Source of the DNA: Nocardia gamkensis NBRC 108242
Lineage (GTDB): Bacteria > Actinomycetota > Actinomycetes > Mycobacteriales > Mycobacteriaceae
NCBI RefSeq assembly: GCF_001612985.1
Contig: NZ_BDBM01000021.1
Span: 62,001 to 126,000 of the forward strand
Length of the DNA stretch: 64,000 bases
Reading direction: 5' to 3'
In this document: positions 1 through 7,937 of the stretch, one piece after another
Layout of the letters: every line of letters begins with the position of its first letter
Position numbering within the stretch: the stretch's first letter is position 1
Program-made: the position numbers and the translations under genes
Notes under the pieces: model-generated
What the model saw: the letters and a program-made list of their open reading frames with translations, nothing else
Told to the model about the DNA's origin: nothing
Databases searched by the model: none

Positions 1-993
1 GCCCACGAACAGCCGCGACACCGCGGGCAGGACGGCCTGCTCGGCGGTCTGTCCCTGCACGATCGTGTTGTTGTTCGCGGCATAACTCGCCGCGGCCAGA
101 TACATGGCGGCGGAATTCGAGCTACGCGGGTCGGTGGTGGAGATCAGGATGTTCTTGCGCACCGGGTAGGCGGTGTTGTCGGGCAGCTCGTCCCAGCGCG
201 TGCCGTTGCGAACGAGTTCGAGGTAGCGGCGCAGGTCCAGCGTCGGCACCGGGCCCGGGCGCACCGCGCCCGCCCGGGTGAGCAGATCGGTGATCGGCGC
301 GAACGTCGCGACGGCCATCGGCGAGGAGAACGGCGTGTACTTGGCGGTCACATTGCGCTGCCGCTGGATTCGCTCGGCCGCCTGCTCACTGGAGGGGAAG
401 GCGAAGTCGAATTTCGCGAGATCGATGGACGTGGCGATCTGGCGCGACCCGGCGGGCTCGACCTCCACACGCACGCCGCCCCGCGCCAGCGCATCGATCA
501 CCTTCGGGTCCTGGAAGAACGGCATCTTCTCCGACCCGACCACGCCGCGCGCAACCGTGAGCGGCGCGACGGGCGCCGGAACGGCCGCGGGCGCTTCGGG
601 ACCGGGTTGCCGCACGGCGAGAACGACGGCGATCACCGTCAGGATCACGACGGCGCCCACCGCATAGGGCGCGAAACGCTTCTTCGACGACCACAAGTCA
701 CGCAGCCGCGACAGTGTCCCCGAAGGGCTCGCGGAGGGCTCGGGCGCCTTGTCCATCGGGACCGTAGCGGGTTGGACTTCCGCTTCGGGAGACCTCTCCA
801 ACTCCCGTCGCACCACGCGCTCGATCAGGATCGGAACGAATTGCCGCACCGGATGGCCCGCGAACTTCTGCCGGGCCGCGCCCACGGTGCTCTCGATATG
901 CTCGGGAGAATAGGTCTCGGTGTAGTTTTCGACCAGCCGCTCCGTCATCTGACGGATCGCCTGTTCCTCGCGGACGGTATCGACAACCACCAC
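1..993 (-). CDS. Membrane-anchored substrate-binding-like protein, 3' end outside window
   Basis: The reading frame is open from position 993 down to the window edge, giving 331 residues with the C-terminus missing. Residues about 1-70 are charged and helical and resemble the three-helix-bundle dimerisation segments of Nocardia/Rhodococcus proteins. A Pro/Ala/Ser linker follows, then one hydrophobic segment at about 108-127 preceded by Lys/Arg, then a region resembling a type 2 periplasmic binding fold. Positive residues before the membrane segment suggest the N-terminal bundle is cytoplasmic and the binding domain external. The start is a GTG at 993 or the next GTG at 990, just after a GAGGAG ribosome site. 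The ligand and partners are unknown; a VWA-type C-terminus cannot be excluded. Confidence 0.7.
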   Translation of the reverse strand, partial: MVVVDTVREEQAIRQMTERLVENYTETYSPEHIESTVGAARQKFAGHPVRQFVPILIERVVRRELERSPEAEVQPATVPMDKAPEPSASPSGTLSRLRDLWSSKKRFAPYAVGAVVILTVIAVVLAVRQPGPEAPAAVPAPVAPLTVARGVVGSEKMPFFQDPKVIDALARGGVRVEVEPAGSRQIATSIDLAKFDFAFPSSEQAAERIQRQRNVTAKYTPFSSPMAVATFAPITDLLTRAGAVRPGPVPTLDLRRYLELVRNGTRWDELPDNTAYPVRKNILISTTDPRSSNSAAMYLAAASYAANNNTIVQGQTAEQAVLPAVSRLFVG

Positions 994-1452
994 AGTCTCC
1001 TCGGCGTCGGGGGTAACGCGGCAGCGTCTCCGGCCTGCACCGCGCCGGCCAACACTAGCCCCATCACGCGACCGCCGACATCCGCGCGGACTTCCCTCCG
1101 GTGAACGATTTCGGCTGCGCCGGAGCGCATCTCACGACGATGCGCGGGTCTGTCTGCCCAGCTCACAGGCTCGCGATCGACCCGAGCAGAGCGCACGCAG
1201 CAGCACCGTGCCACCGCGGGCGGTGCAGAACCCGCCATGGAGAATTCAATGGGCAATCCCCGACCCGCCACCACACGTTGTATTCCCGTTTCCCGCCGCC
1301 GCGCGGACGGGACGGGCCCATCGACGCCACACTCGTGGCGCTCGGTGTCCCACCCCACCGGACACCCTCGTCAGCGGCAGAAAGTTACCTCCGGGTAGCG
1401 CGCACCGAGGAGTTGACGATATCGTCAGTGTATTGCTGTCGAAAGGAGCCCT
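994..1452. other. Intergenic region, 459 bp
   Basis: This gap separates two divergent genes. Short open frames on both strands here are Arg/Pro-rich and look like GC-driven shadows. The only clear signal is the 14-bp palindrome close to the downstream SDR gene, listed separately. Confidence 0.5.
1416..1429. promoter_or_regulatory. Palindromic operator upstream of SDR
   Basis: TGACGATATCGTCA is a perfect 14-bp palindrome that overlaps a TTGACG hexamer (1415-1420) resembling a -35 box, 24 bp before the SDR start. Such sites are typical of TetR-family repressors. No regulator gene lies next to it, so it would have to be read by a distant one. Confidence 0.5.
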
Positions 1453-2256
1453 ATGTCTCGCGTCGCTGTGGTCACCGGTGCGTCGTCCGGAATCGGGAAG
1501 GCCACGGCCGCCGCACTGGCCGGGCGGGGATATCGCGTGATCGGAACCAGCCGCAACCCCGCCACCATCGGCTCCGACGCCGTTGTTCCCGGCGTCGAGT
1601 ACCGGGCGCTCGACCTCACCGACCCGTCGTCGATCGCTGCCTTCGCCGCCGGTCTGGACCAGGTCGACGTGCTGGTGAACAACGCGGGCGAAAGCCAGGC
1701 GGGCCCGCTCGCCGAACTACCCACCGACGCCGTCGAACGGCTGTTCCAGCTGAATGTGCTCGGACCTGTCGCCCTGACCAGTGCGGTGCTACCCGGCATG
1801 CGGGAACGCAGGTACGGCCGCGTCGTCATGGTCGGATCGATGCTCGCCAGCTTCCCGATGCCCTACCGCTCGTCCTACGTCGCCACCAAGGCGGCACTGC
1901 GCGGCTTCGCGGTGGCCGCCCGCTTCGAGGAATCCCCCTTCGGCGTCTGGATCACCGCCGTCGAGCCCGGCCAGATCGACACCGGACTGCGCGAGCGCCG
2001 CACCAAGTACCTCACCGAAAACTCGCCCCACACCGCCGATTTCACGACGTTCATGGCGAAACTCGACGAAAAGCAGGCAAAGGGCATCACGCCGGAGAAG
2101 GTCGCCACCACGATCGTCAAGGCGATCGAAGCCGACCGCCCCCATCCCCTCTACGCCGTAGGCAGCAACGCCCCCGCCCTCTTCACCCTCCGCCGCCTGC
2201 TCCCCCGCACGGTCATGGAACGCATCATCGCCCGCGCCCACGGCCTTTCGCGCTGA
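1453..2256 (+). CDS. Short-chain dehydrogenase/reductase (classical SDR)
   Basis: This 267-residue protein has the classical SDR layout: the cofactor motif TGASSGIG at about residues 8-15, the NNAG motif near 75, catalytic Ser in the segment VGSMLAS, and YVATK as the Tyr-x-x-x-Lys pair. The length is normal for the family. It is a cytoplasmic NAD(P)-dependent oxidoreductase; the substrate cannot be read from the sequence. ATG is preceded by an AAAGGAG ribosome site. It stands alone after a palindromic operator, which suggests TetR-type control by an unlinked regulator. It is unrelated by context to the SDR at the right end of the window. Confidence 0.9.
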   Translation: MSRVAVVTGASSGIGKATAAALAGRGYRVIGTSRNPATIGSDAVVPGVEYRALDLTDPSSIAAFAAGLDQVDVLVNNAGESQAGPLAELPTDAVERLFQLNVLGPVALTSAVLPGMRERRYGRVVMVGSMLASFPMPYRSSYVATKAALRGFAVAARFEESPFGVWITAVEPGQIDTGLRERRTKYLTENSPHTADFTTFMAKLDEKQAKGITPEKVATTIVKAIEADRPHPLYAVGSNAPALFTLRRLLPRTVMERIIARAHGLSR

Positions 2257-2440
2257 TCGCGCCGCAGCTACGTCCCGTGATGATCCGACCGTCATCGAGA
2301 ACGATAACGCTGGGTTGGACAGTCTTGGCAACGGCACCGGTAGCGAAGTTGACCACGTAGAGCTGGCCGGAGTAGCAAGTTCTGCCACCGCCTAGGTCCA
2401 AGGTGCGGCCGGGTTTGTCCAAAGACTTCGAGATGGCCAC
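2225..2440 (-). CDS. Short hypothetical ORF or gene remnant
   Basis: This is a 71-codon GTG-start frame whose composition (few Arg, mixed hydrophobics, segments LYVVNFATG and IVLDDGRIITG) looks more protein-like than nearby shadows. The frame stays open upstream to a stop just past the tRNA-like fragment. Its 3' end overlaps the SDR by 32 bp, tail to tail. It may be the C-terminal stub of a gene cut when the neighbouring tRNA-like fragment arrived. No family is recognised. Confidence 0.3.
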   Translation of the reverse strand: MAISKSLDKPGRTLDLGGGRTCYSGQLYVVNFATGAVAKTVQPSVIVLDDGRIITGRSCGAISAKGRGRGR

Positions 2441-2461
2441 GTCGGCAATGTCACGCCAGTT

Positions 2462-2500
2462 CCCAGTCGGACTCGAACCGACACGGTGCGGATTCTAAAA
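2462..2500 (-). repeat. Displaced tRNA-Leu 3'-end fragment (putative att site)
   Basis: Positions 2462-2484 repeat exactly, in the same orientation, the T-arm and part of the acceptor stem of the tRNA-Leu gene (4222-4244). Partial similarity continues towards the anticodon stem to about 2500. This is the geometry left when an element integrates at the 3' end of a tRNA gene: the intact tRNA at one end and a duplicated 3' fragment at the other. The interval between the copies is about 1.76 kb and holds no integrase. Confidence 0.65.
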
Positions 2501-2621
2501 ATCGCGGATCGGTGGAACCGGTCGGCGTTGCGGTGCGTCATATCTAGTGTCACCACAGTTCTCAGCGGGGCGGACGTCGAAAGGGTGACGGCGCAACACA
2601 ATTTATCGGGGTGGGTAATCT

Positions 2622-3059
2622 ATGAAGATTCGTAAGTCTGTTGTGACGGCATTTGCCATCGGCGCGTTTACAGCGTCGGGGATGATCACCGGCCCTGCCA
2701 CGGCGACTGCGGCGTCTGGGGCGTGTGCCGGAAACTTTCATGTGATCAGGGCCGTGAACGGGTACATCGAATGGGGGCTGACGTCCCAGTGCACCGGTGA
2801 CGACTGGCACCCGCACAAGGTCACCGTTCAACTCGAGACGCAGGTCGGCGACTCGTGGGTACAGGTGTTACGCAGGAGCAGCCTCGCTTTCGATGAAGGG
2901 AAGCCGGTGGTTGTCCTGCAGTATCACAACGATCGGTGTCGGACGAACACCACCAACAGGTACCGGGCGAAAGGCTGGATCAGCGCCGGTAAGCACGCGA
3001 CCTCCGGGACGTCGGAGGTGGCCACGCTGCCCTGCGGGGATGTCGAGGGCAGAGGATAA
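2622..3059 (+). CDS. Small secreted cysteine-containing protein
   Basis: This 145-residue protein starts with MKIRKS followed by a hydrophobic stretch and an Ala-rich cleavage region near residues 29-32, a clear Sec signal peptide. The mature part is about 110 residues with four cysteines, suggesting two disulfides, and several Trp/Tyr residues. A GGGTGGG-like site precedes ATG. I recognise no family. It lies alone with the next gene between the tRNA-Leu copy and its fragment, so both may be island cargo. Confidence 0.7.
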   Translation: MKIRKSVVTAFAIGAFTASGMITGPATATAASGACAGNFHVIRAVNGYIEWGLTSQCTGDDWHPHKVTVQLETQVGDSWVQVLRRSSLAFDEGKPVVVLQYHNDRCRTNTTNRYRAKGWISAGKHATSGTSEVATLPCGDVEGRG

Positions 3060-3238
3060 CCGCGGCCGGTTCGACGTCGATCGGGTGATCGTCACCCGAT
3101 CGCCGCCCATGCCGAGGGGACCGGTGCACAGCAGAAGCGGCCGGTGCGCGTCACTGTTACGTTGATCGAGGCCGATTGCCGGGCCCGAACCGGCCGTTTC
3201 CGCGTCCACCACCGCGATCCAGAGGAGCACAGCCGACG

Positions 3239-4018
3239 ATGTCACCGAGCGAGCGCACTACCGATCGTGTCCTGGCCGTGTGGTCACCCCCGGAATTCGT
3301 GTCCGACGGCAGCAACGGAATTCTGAGCTGGGTCGGACCGGCGCTGCGTACGCCGACCGGGTTGCGGTTGTCTCTCGCAGCGCAAGCGGTCGGCGATGCC
3401 GCGCCGTCGTTGCGGACTTACCAGGTCGGGGTGTCGGCACTGGCCAACGGTGTGGCGACCGAGGTCGGCTGGGGCAGCAGCTCGTCCGACACCCACGCCG
3501 GTACCACCTTCACATTTCCGGATCTCGACCCGGATACCGCACCGGTCGACATCGAGTTGACCATCGACGACGTCACCACCGACGGTCCCTGGGTGAGGCG
3601 ACTGTCTCGGCCGAAGGACACCGTCTACTCCGCGCCGCTGTGCGATCCACGGGGACGATTGGCCATGCTGACGGATCCAGCCTTCGTCAGCGACGATGGA
3701 GATCCGATCGAGGCCTGGATCGGACCGATCACGCTCGATCCCAACGGAATCGAGTTCCTCTACACCGCAACCGCGCTCGACGAACGCGCACCATCGATCT
3801 GGGACTACGAGGTCGATGCCGTCCTGCGCTCCAACTTCGGGACATCGGAGGTGGTGGCCGGTGAATCGACCTCGGCGACACGAACGATCAGGACCTTCCA
3901 GGCTCCGATTCCGGACGACATCGCGGACCCGCCCTGGGATTTCGAGCTGATCCTGACCGACCACACGGCAGGGCTAACTTGGTCGACGGAGTTCTCCTGG
4001 AGCGGGCCGACGCCCTAG
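3239..4018 (+). CDS. Internally duplicated hypothetical protein (two ~110-residue repeats)
   Basis: From ATG 3239 this is 259 residues; a longer frame from 3176 adds only a Pro/Arg-rich tail without a ribosome site. Two tandem copies of one domain are visible. Copy 1 begins at FVSDGSNGILSWVGP (about residue 18) and copy 2 at FVSDDGDPIEAWIGP (about 147). Both continue through aligned xxPSxxxYxV, (T)TFTFP/(I)RTFQAP and DIELTIDD/DFELILTD segments. Alternating hydrophobic residues suggest beta-sandwich domains. No signal peptide is visible. The function is unknown. It sits directly before the tRNA-Leu gene inside the putative island. Confidence 0.7.
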   Translation: MSPSERTTDRVLAVWSPPEFVSDGSNGILSWVGPALRTPTGLRLSLAAQAVGDAAPSLRTYQVGVSALANGVATEVGWGSSSSDTHAGTTFTFPDLDPDTAPVDIELTIDDVTTDGPWVRRLSRPKDTVYSAPLCDPRGRLAMLTDPAFVSDDGDPIEAWIGPITLDPNGIEFLYTATALDERAPSIWDYEVDAVLRSNFGTSEVVAGESTSATRTIRTFQAPIPDDIADPPWDFELILTDHTAGLTWSTEFSWSGPTP

Positions 4019-4214
4019 CGCAGGCACCCCGAGCTTCTTCGTCGAGGTCGGACGTAGTTGGCGCGACCCGAGAAAACTCACAGGTCAAGAGCGACTGTCC
4101 CACCTCGTACGTAATCTTCCGACTCAGGACGGTGGTCGTGCGGACTCATTGCGGACCGAAGGCGCCGACACCGGCAAGCCTGGCGACAGGAAGCGGATCT
4201 ATCCGCGACCTCGC

Positions 4215-4291
4215 TGGTGCCCCCAGTCGGACTCGAACCGACACTTGGCGGATTTTAAGTCCGCTGCCTCTGCCAATTGGGCTATGGGGGC
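4215..4291 (-). tRNA. tRNA-Leu (anticodon UAA)
   Basis: The minus strand folds as a tRNA: acceptor stem GCCCCCA/TGGGGGC with encoded CCA at 4215-4217, a D-arm, an anticodon stem GCGGA/TCCGC with loop CTTAAAA (anticodon TAA), a five-base variable loop, and a T-arm GTCGG-TTCGAGT-CCGAC. The short variable loop is atypical for tRNA-Leu, which normally has a long arm. From memory, a similar 77-nt UAA tRNA-Leu occurs in mycobacteria. Its 3' part is duplicated at 2462-2484. Confidence 0.9.
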
Positions 4292-4508
4292 GTCCGGGAC
4301 AGCGTACCGAGTCGTACGGCTGTACCGGAATTCCGAGTGTTCCTCGGGGTGGCGGGGCGTCGGCCGTGGGCGGATGCCGGAGGGCGCGGTCGGGTGACCG
4401 GCGCCGGTGGCGGTTGTTTCGAGCCCGGGTCGGCTGGCGTCCCAGAGAACTAGATCGGTCTGGGCGGGCCGGTGTTAACGTCCGCCGGTCGGCTCGGCGT
4501 GTCGGGCG

Positions 4509-5426
4509 TCAGCGCCGGGGCGGCACCGGGATTCGGGCGAGGTCGGTGGCGATGTGGATCTCGCCGGTGAAGTACTTCGCCGCTTCGGCCAGGTGCTCGT
4601 CGAGGTCGCGGTAGCGCTGGGAGAAGTGGGTGAGGACCAAGGTGCGGACGCCCGCGTCGGCGGCGGCCCGCGCGGCTTGGCCCGCGGTGAGATGGCCGTA
4701 TTCGACGGCGAGGTCTTCGTCGGCGTCCAGGAAGGTGGCTTCGATGACGAGCATGTCGGCGTCGGCCGCGAGTTCGCCGACACCGGCACACAGCCGGGTG
4801 TCCATCACGAAGGCGAAGCTCTGACCGGCACGGGGTTCGCTGATCTCCGCCAACGTGATGGTGCGACCGTCGAACTCGACCTCGCCGCGCTGTTGCAGTT
4901 CGGAGATGATCGGCCCGCGCAAACCCAAGGCGCGCAACCGATCCGGCAGGATGCGCCTACCGGGCGGCTCGCTGAGCCGATAGCCGAAGGTGTCCACCGG
5001 ATGCGAGAGCCGTACCGCCGTCACCGTGAACGGCGCCCCCGGCAAGTCCACGGGGCCGGGGCCCGCGACCGGGCGCGGCCGCAGTTCGGCGCGGCGATAG
5101 TAGGACGTCGCGTTGACCAAGCGGTCGTAGTACACGGCGCCCGACGCCGGGAAGCAGACGTCGACAGGATGCGGCACCCGATCGAGGTTGATCCGCTGCA
5201 CCACCCCGGCCAGCCCGAGGCTGTGGTCGCCGTGGAAATGGGTGATGGCGATCCGGCTGATCCCGGTGACGGACACACCGGCGTAGGTCATCTGCCGCTG
5301 CGTACCCTCACCGGGGTCGAACAGGATCGCCTCGTCGTCCCACCGGAGCAGGTACCCGTTGTGGTTCCGCTGTTTCGTCGGCACCTGACTCGCGGTTCCG
5401 AGAACAACCAACTCACGCTGCGACAC
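4509..5426 (-). CDS. rnz: Ribonuclease Z (tRNA 3' endonuclease)
   Basis: This 305-residue metallo-beta-lactamase-fold protein carries the zinc motif HFHGDH at residues 63-68 and the early GTASQVPT segment typical of RNase Z. Later metal ligands fit DTR (near 205) and the C-terminal LTHFSQRY. It removes 3' trailers from tRNA precursors to allow CCA addition, in the cytoplasm. The length is normal. ATG 5426 begins [10 protein letters not shown]. It reads in the same direction as the permease gene, which ends about 46 bp upstream. Confidence 0.93.
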   Translation of the reverse strand: MSQRELVVLGTASQVPTKQRNHNGYLLRWDDEAILFDPGEGTQRQMTYAGVSVTGISRIAITHFHGDHSLGLAGVVQRINLDRVPHPVDVCFPASGAVYYDRLVNATSYYRRAELRPRPVAGPGPVDLPGAPFTVTAVRLSHPVDTFGYRLSEPPGRRILPDRLRALGLRGPIISELQQRGEVEFDGRTITLAEISEPRAGQSFAFVMDTRLCAGVGELAADADMLVIEATFLDADEDLAVEYGHLTAGQAARAAADAGVRTLVLTHFSQRYRDLDEHLAEAAKYFTGEIHIATDLARIPVPPRR

Positions 5427-5472
5427 CGCGTCAGGCTATCCGCCGGCCTCCGGCACGCCGAACAGGGCCGCG

Positions 5473-6981
5473 CTACCGGGTGGCCGCGGCCTTCCGGACC
5501 AGGGAGTGGCGCCGGGAGTAGGCGAAGTAGACGACGAAGCCGATCAGCATCCACACCAGGAACCGCAGCCAGGTCTCCACCGACAGGTTCAGCATCAGCC
5601 ACAGGCACGACAGCACCGCGAGGATGGGGATCAGCGGCACCAGCGGCACCCGGAATCCGCGCGGCAGGTCCGGACGCGTGCGCCGCAGGATGAGCACGCC
5701 GATCGACACCAGCACGAACGCGAACAGCGTCCCGATGTTGACCATCTCCTCCAGCGTGCCGAAATCCACGAACCCGGCCAGCAGCGCGCACGCCACACCG
5801 ACGATGACGGTGACCCGCACCGGAGTGCCGTTGGCGCCGGTGTGCGCGAGCCTGCGCGGCATCAGTCCGTCGCGCGCCATCGCGAACAGCACCCGGGTCT
5901 GTCCGAGGTACATCACCATGACCACTGTGGTGAGCCCGGCGAGGGCGCCGATGGAGATGATGTTCTTCGCCCAGGTCACCCCGTGGATGGCGAACGCCGT
6001 CGCCAGCGTCGCGTCGCCGCCGGACAGCTCGGTGTAGGGCACCATGCCGGTGAGCACGAGCGACACCGCGACGTACAGGACGGTGACGATCAGCAGCGAG
6101 CCGAAGATGCCGCGCGGCACCGCCTTCTGCGGGTTGCGGGTCTCCTCCGCGGTCGTGGCGACCACGTCGAAGCCGATGAACGCGAAGAACACCAGGCTGG
6201 CCGCGGCGAGCAGGCCGTACCAGCCGAAATTGCTGTCCCCGGCGCCGGTCAGATAGGAGAACAGCGACTGCCGCAGGCCCTCGCCCCGCTCACCGGGTTG
6301 CGACGGCGGAATGTAGGGCGAGAGGTTCGAGGACTTGAAATAGGTGAAGCCGACGACCAGCACCAGCGCGATCACACCGAGCTTGATGGCGACCGCCACC
6401 GCCGACACCCGCGAGGACACCTTGGTGCCGGTCGCGAGCAGCACGCCGAGCACGGCGATCAGCAGCACCGCGCCCCAGTCGAAGGTCACCGGGCCGAGGT
6501 GCACGATCGGGGAGATGTCCCCGAGCACCTCGCCGAGGTACTGCGACCAGCCCTTGGCCACCACCGCCGCGGCGAGGGCGAACTCCAGGATCAGGTCCCA
6601 GCCGATGATCCAGGCGACGAGCTCGCCGAAGGTGGCGTAGGAGTAGGTGTAGGCGCTGCCCGCCACCGGCACGGTGGACGCGAACTCGGCGTAGCACAGC
6701 GCGGTCAGCCCGCAGGCGATCGCGGCGAACACGAAGGCCAGCGAGACCGACGGTCCCGCGACATTGCCCGCGGTGCGTGCGGTGAGGGTGAAGATGCCCG
6801 CCCCGACCACGACGGCGACGCCGAAGACGGTGAGGTCCCAGGCGGTCAGGTCCTTGCGGAGTTTCGAGTCGGGTTCGTCGGTGTCGCGGATCGACTGTTC
6901 GATGGATTTGGTGCGGAACAAACCGCCCCACCGAGACGAGACATCACCCGCCGGATCGGCTTGTGGCCCGGGGTTAGTCAC
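5473..6981 (-). CDS. APC-family amino acid permease (cationic amino acid transporter type)
   Basis: This 502-residue integral membrane protein has about 12 hydrophobic segments. A cytoplasmic N-terminus with KSIEQSI and DLTAWDLTVFGVAVVVGAGIF-type residues at about 45-65 leads into TM1. This matches the YfnA/CAT group of the APC superfamily, secondary amino-acid transporters of the plasma membrane. Substrate preference cannot be assigned beyond amino acid. The ATG/GTG region at 6981 is preceded by a GGAGAA site. It lies just upstream of rnz with a small gap; co-transcription is possible, but a functional link is not obvious. Confidence 0.88.
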   Translation of the reverse strand: MTNPGPQADPAGDVSSRWGGLFRTKSIEQSIRDTDEPDSKLRKDLTAWDLTVFGVAVVVGAGIFTLTARTAGNVAGPSVSLAFVFAAIACGLTALCYAEFASTVPVAGSAYTYSYATFGELVAWIIGWDLILEFALAAAVVAKGWSQYLGEVLGDISPIVHLGPVTFDWGAVLLIAVLGVLLATGTKVSSRVSAVAVAIKLGVIALVLVVGFTYFKSSNLSPYIPPSQPGERGEGLRQSLFSYLTGAGDSNFGWYGLLAAASLVFFAFIGFDVVATTAEETRNPQKAVPRGIFGSLLIVTVLYVAVSLVLTGMVPYTELSGGDATLATAFAIHGVTWAKNIISIGALAGLTTVVMVMYLGQTRVLFAMARDGLMPRRLAHTGANGTPVRVTVIVGVACALLAGFVDFGTLEEMVNIGTLFAFVLVSIGVLILRRTRPDLPRGFRVPLVPLIPILAVLSCLWLMLNLSVETWLRFLVWMLIGFVVYFAYSRRHSLVRKAAATR

Positions 6982-7391
6982 GCGTTCTCCTTAGATCGTG
7001 CTGCTGTGCTTGGTGTTCTGTACCCATACGGCGAGGTGATGCACGCCGGCCAGGAATTTGCTGATCCATGGTGCGATGGCGGCGACGATCAGCCCCCGCA
7101 CAAACCATGACCGTCCCGGCGGTACCGGAAATCGGCGAACTCGTGACCTGGGTCATAGAACCGAGCCAAACTACCCGACATCGACATTCCGAGACCAACC
7201 GAGCCGTGGTGTTGCCGCTTCAACCATTCTTAGAAGATCGCAGCTCGAGCAGCGTTGTGGAGGATTCGTATGTTCTGTTCACGCCCCTGGGGCAACCGGG
7301 TCGCGGCAGGTGGTTTGCCCGCCACACCACCGGGCACCCCGCAATCGACAGGCAAACCCGCAACGCCATACCCCCAGAAAGCGTTGAGCTG
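6982..7391. other. Divergent intergenic region, 410 bp
   Basis: This gap separates the permease and SRPBCC genes, which diverge. An open frame runs upstream of the SRPBCC start, but its codons are Arg/Ser/Thr-rich and lack family features, so I treat it as non-coding. No riboswitch or strong repeat is visible. Confidence 0.5.
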
Positions 7392-7910
7392 ATGGTCCAC
7401 GTGGAAATCACCGTGCCGACGACACCGGAACAGGTCTTCGACGTCCTCGCCGACGGATGGCTGTTCTGCGCCTGGGTGGTCGGCGCCACGCACATCCGCG
7501 ACGTCGACGGCGAATGGCCCGGCGTCGGCTCCCAACTGCACTACAGCGCGGGCGTATGGCCGTTCACCGTGAACGACACCACGCAGGTGGTGTCGGTGGA
7601 GCCGCCGCACATGCTCGAACTCGAGGCCAAACTCTCGCCGCTCGGCGCCGCGTGGATCCGTCTGGAACTCGTCGAGACCGCACCCGGCGAGACCCAGATC
7701 CGGATGTACGAGCACGCCGAGCGAGGGCTGGGCAACCTTGTGCCCAACGTTCTGCAAGAGCTGCTCTTGGTGCCGCGGAACAAGGAATCGCTGTCCCGGC
7801 TCGCCGATATCGCGCTGGGCAAAGCCCGTCTCGCGGGCCGCACGCAAGCCCGCCCGGGAGAGGAGACACACGCCGAGGTACGGCTCGACGGTCACGTGCC
7901 GCAGAACTGA
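7392..7910 (+). CDS. SRPBCC (START-like) family protein
   Basis: Taken from ATG 7392 the protein is 172 residues and opens with the characteristic beta-strand/helix VEITVPTTPEQVFDVLADGW, then WVVGATHIRDVDGEWPGVGS, the usual SRPBCC polyketide-cyclase-like beginning. These helix-grip proteins bind hydrophobic ligands, and none can be named. The in-frame extension to 7068 has no domain character. Its 3' end meets ppx tail to tail with a 27-bp gap. Confidence 0.78.
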   Translation: MVHVEITVPTTPEQVFDVLADGWLFCAWVVGATHIRDVDGEWPGVGSQLHYSAGVWPFTVNDTTQVVSVEPPHMLELEAKLSPLGAAWIRLELVETAPGETQIRMYEHAERGLGNLVPNVLQELLLVPRNKESLSRLADIALGKARLAGRTQARPGEETHAEVRLDGHVPQN

Positions 7911-7937
7911 CCGGTCCGGTCGCCGGATGGGGCCCGG

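Noticed and set aside
945-1358. Minus-strand frame of 137 codons upstream of the SDR
   Set aside because: Overlaps the start of the binding-protein gene, is Arg-rich, and has no family features.
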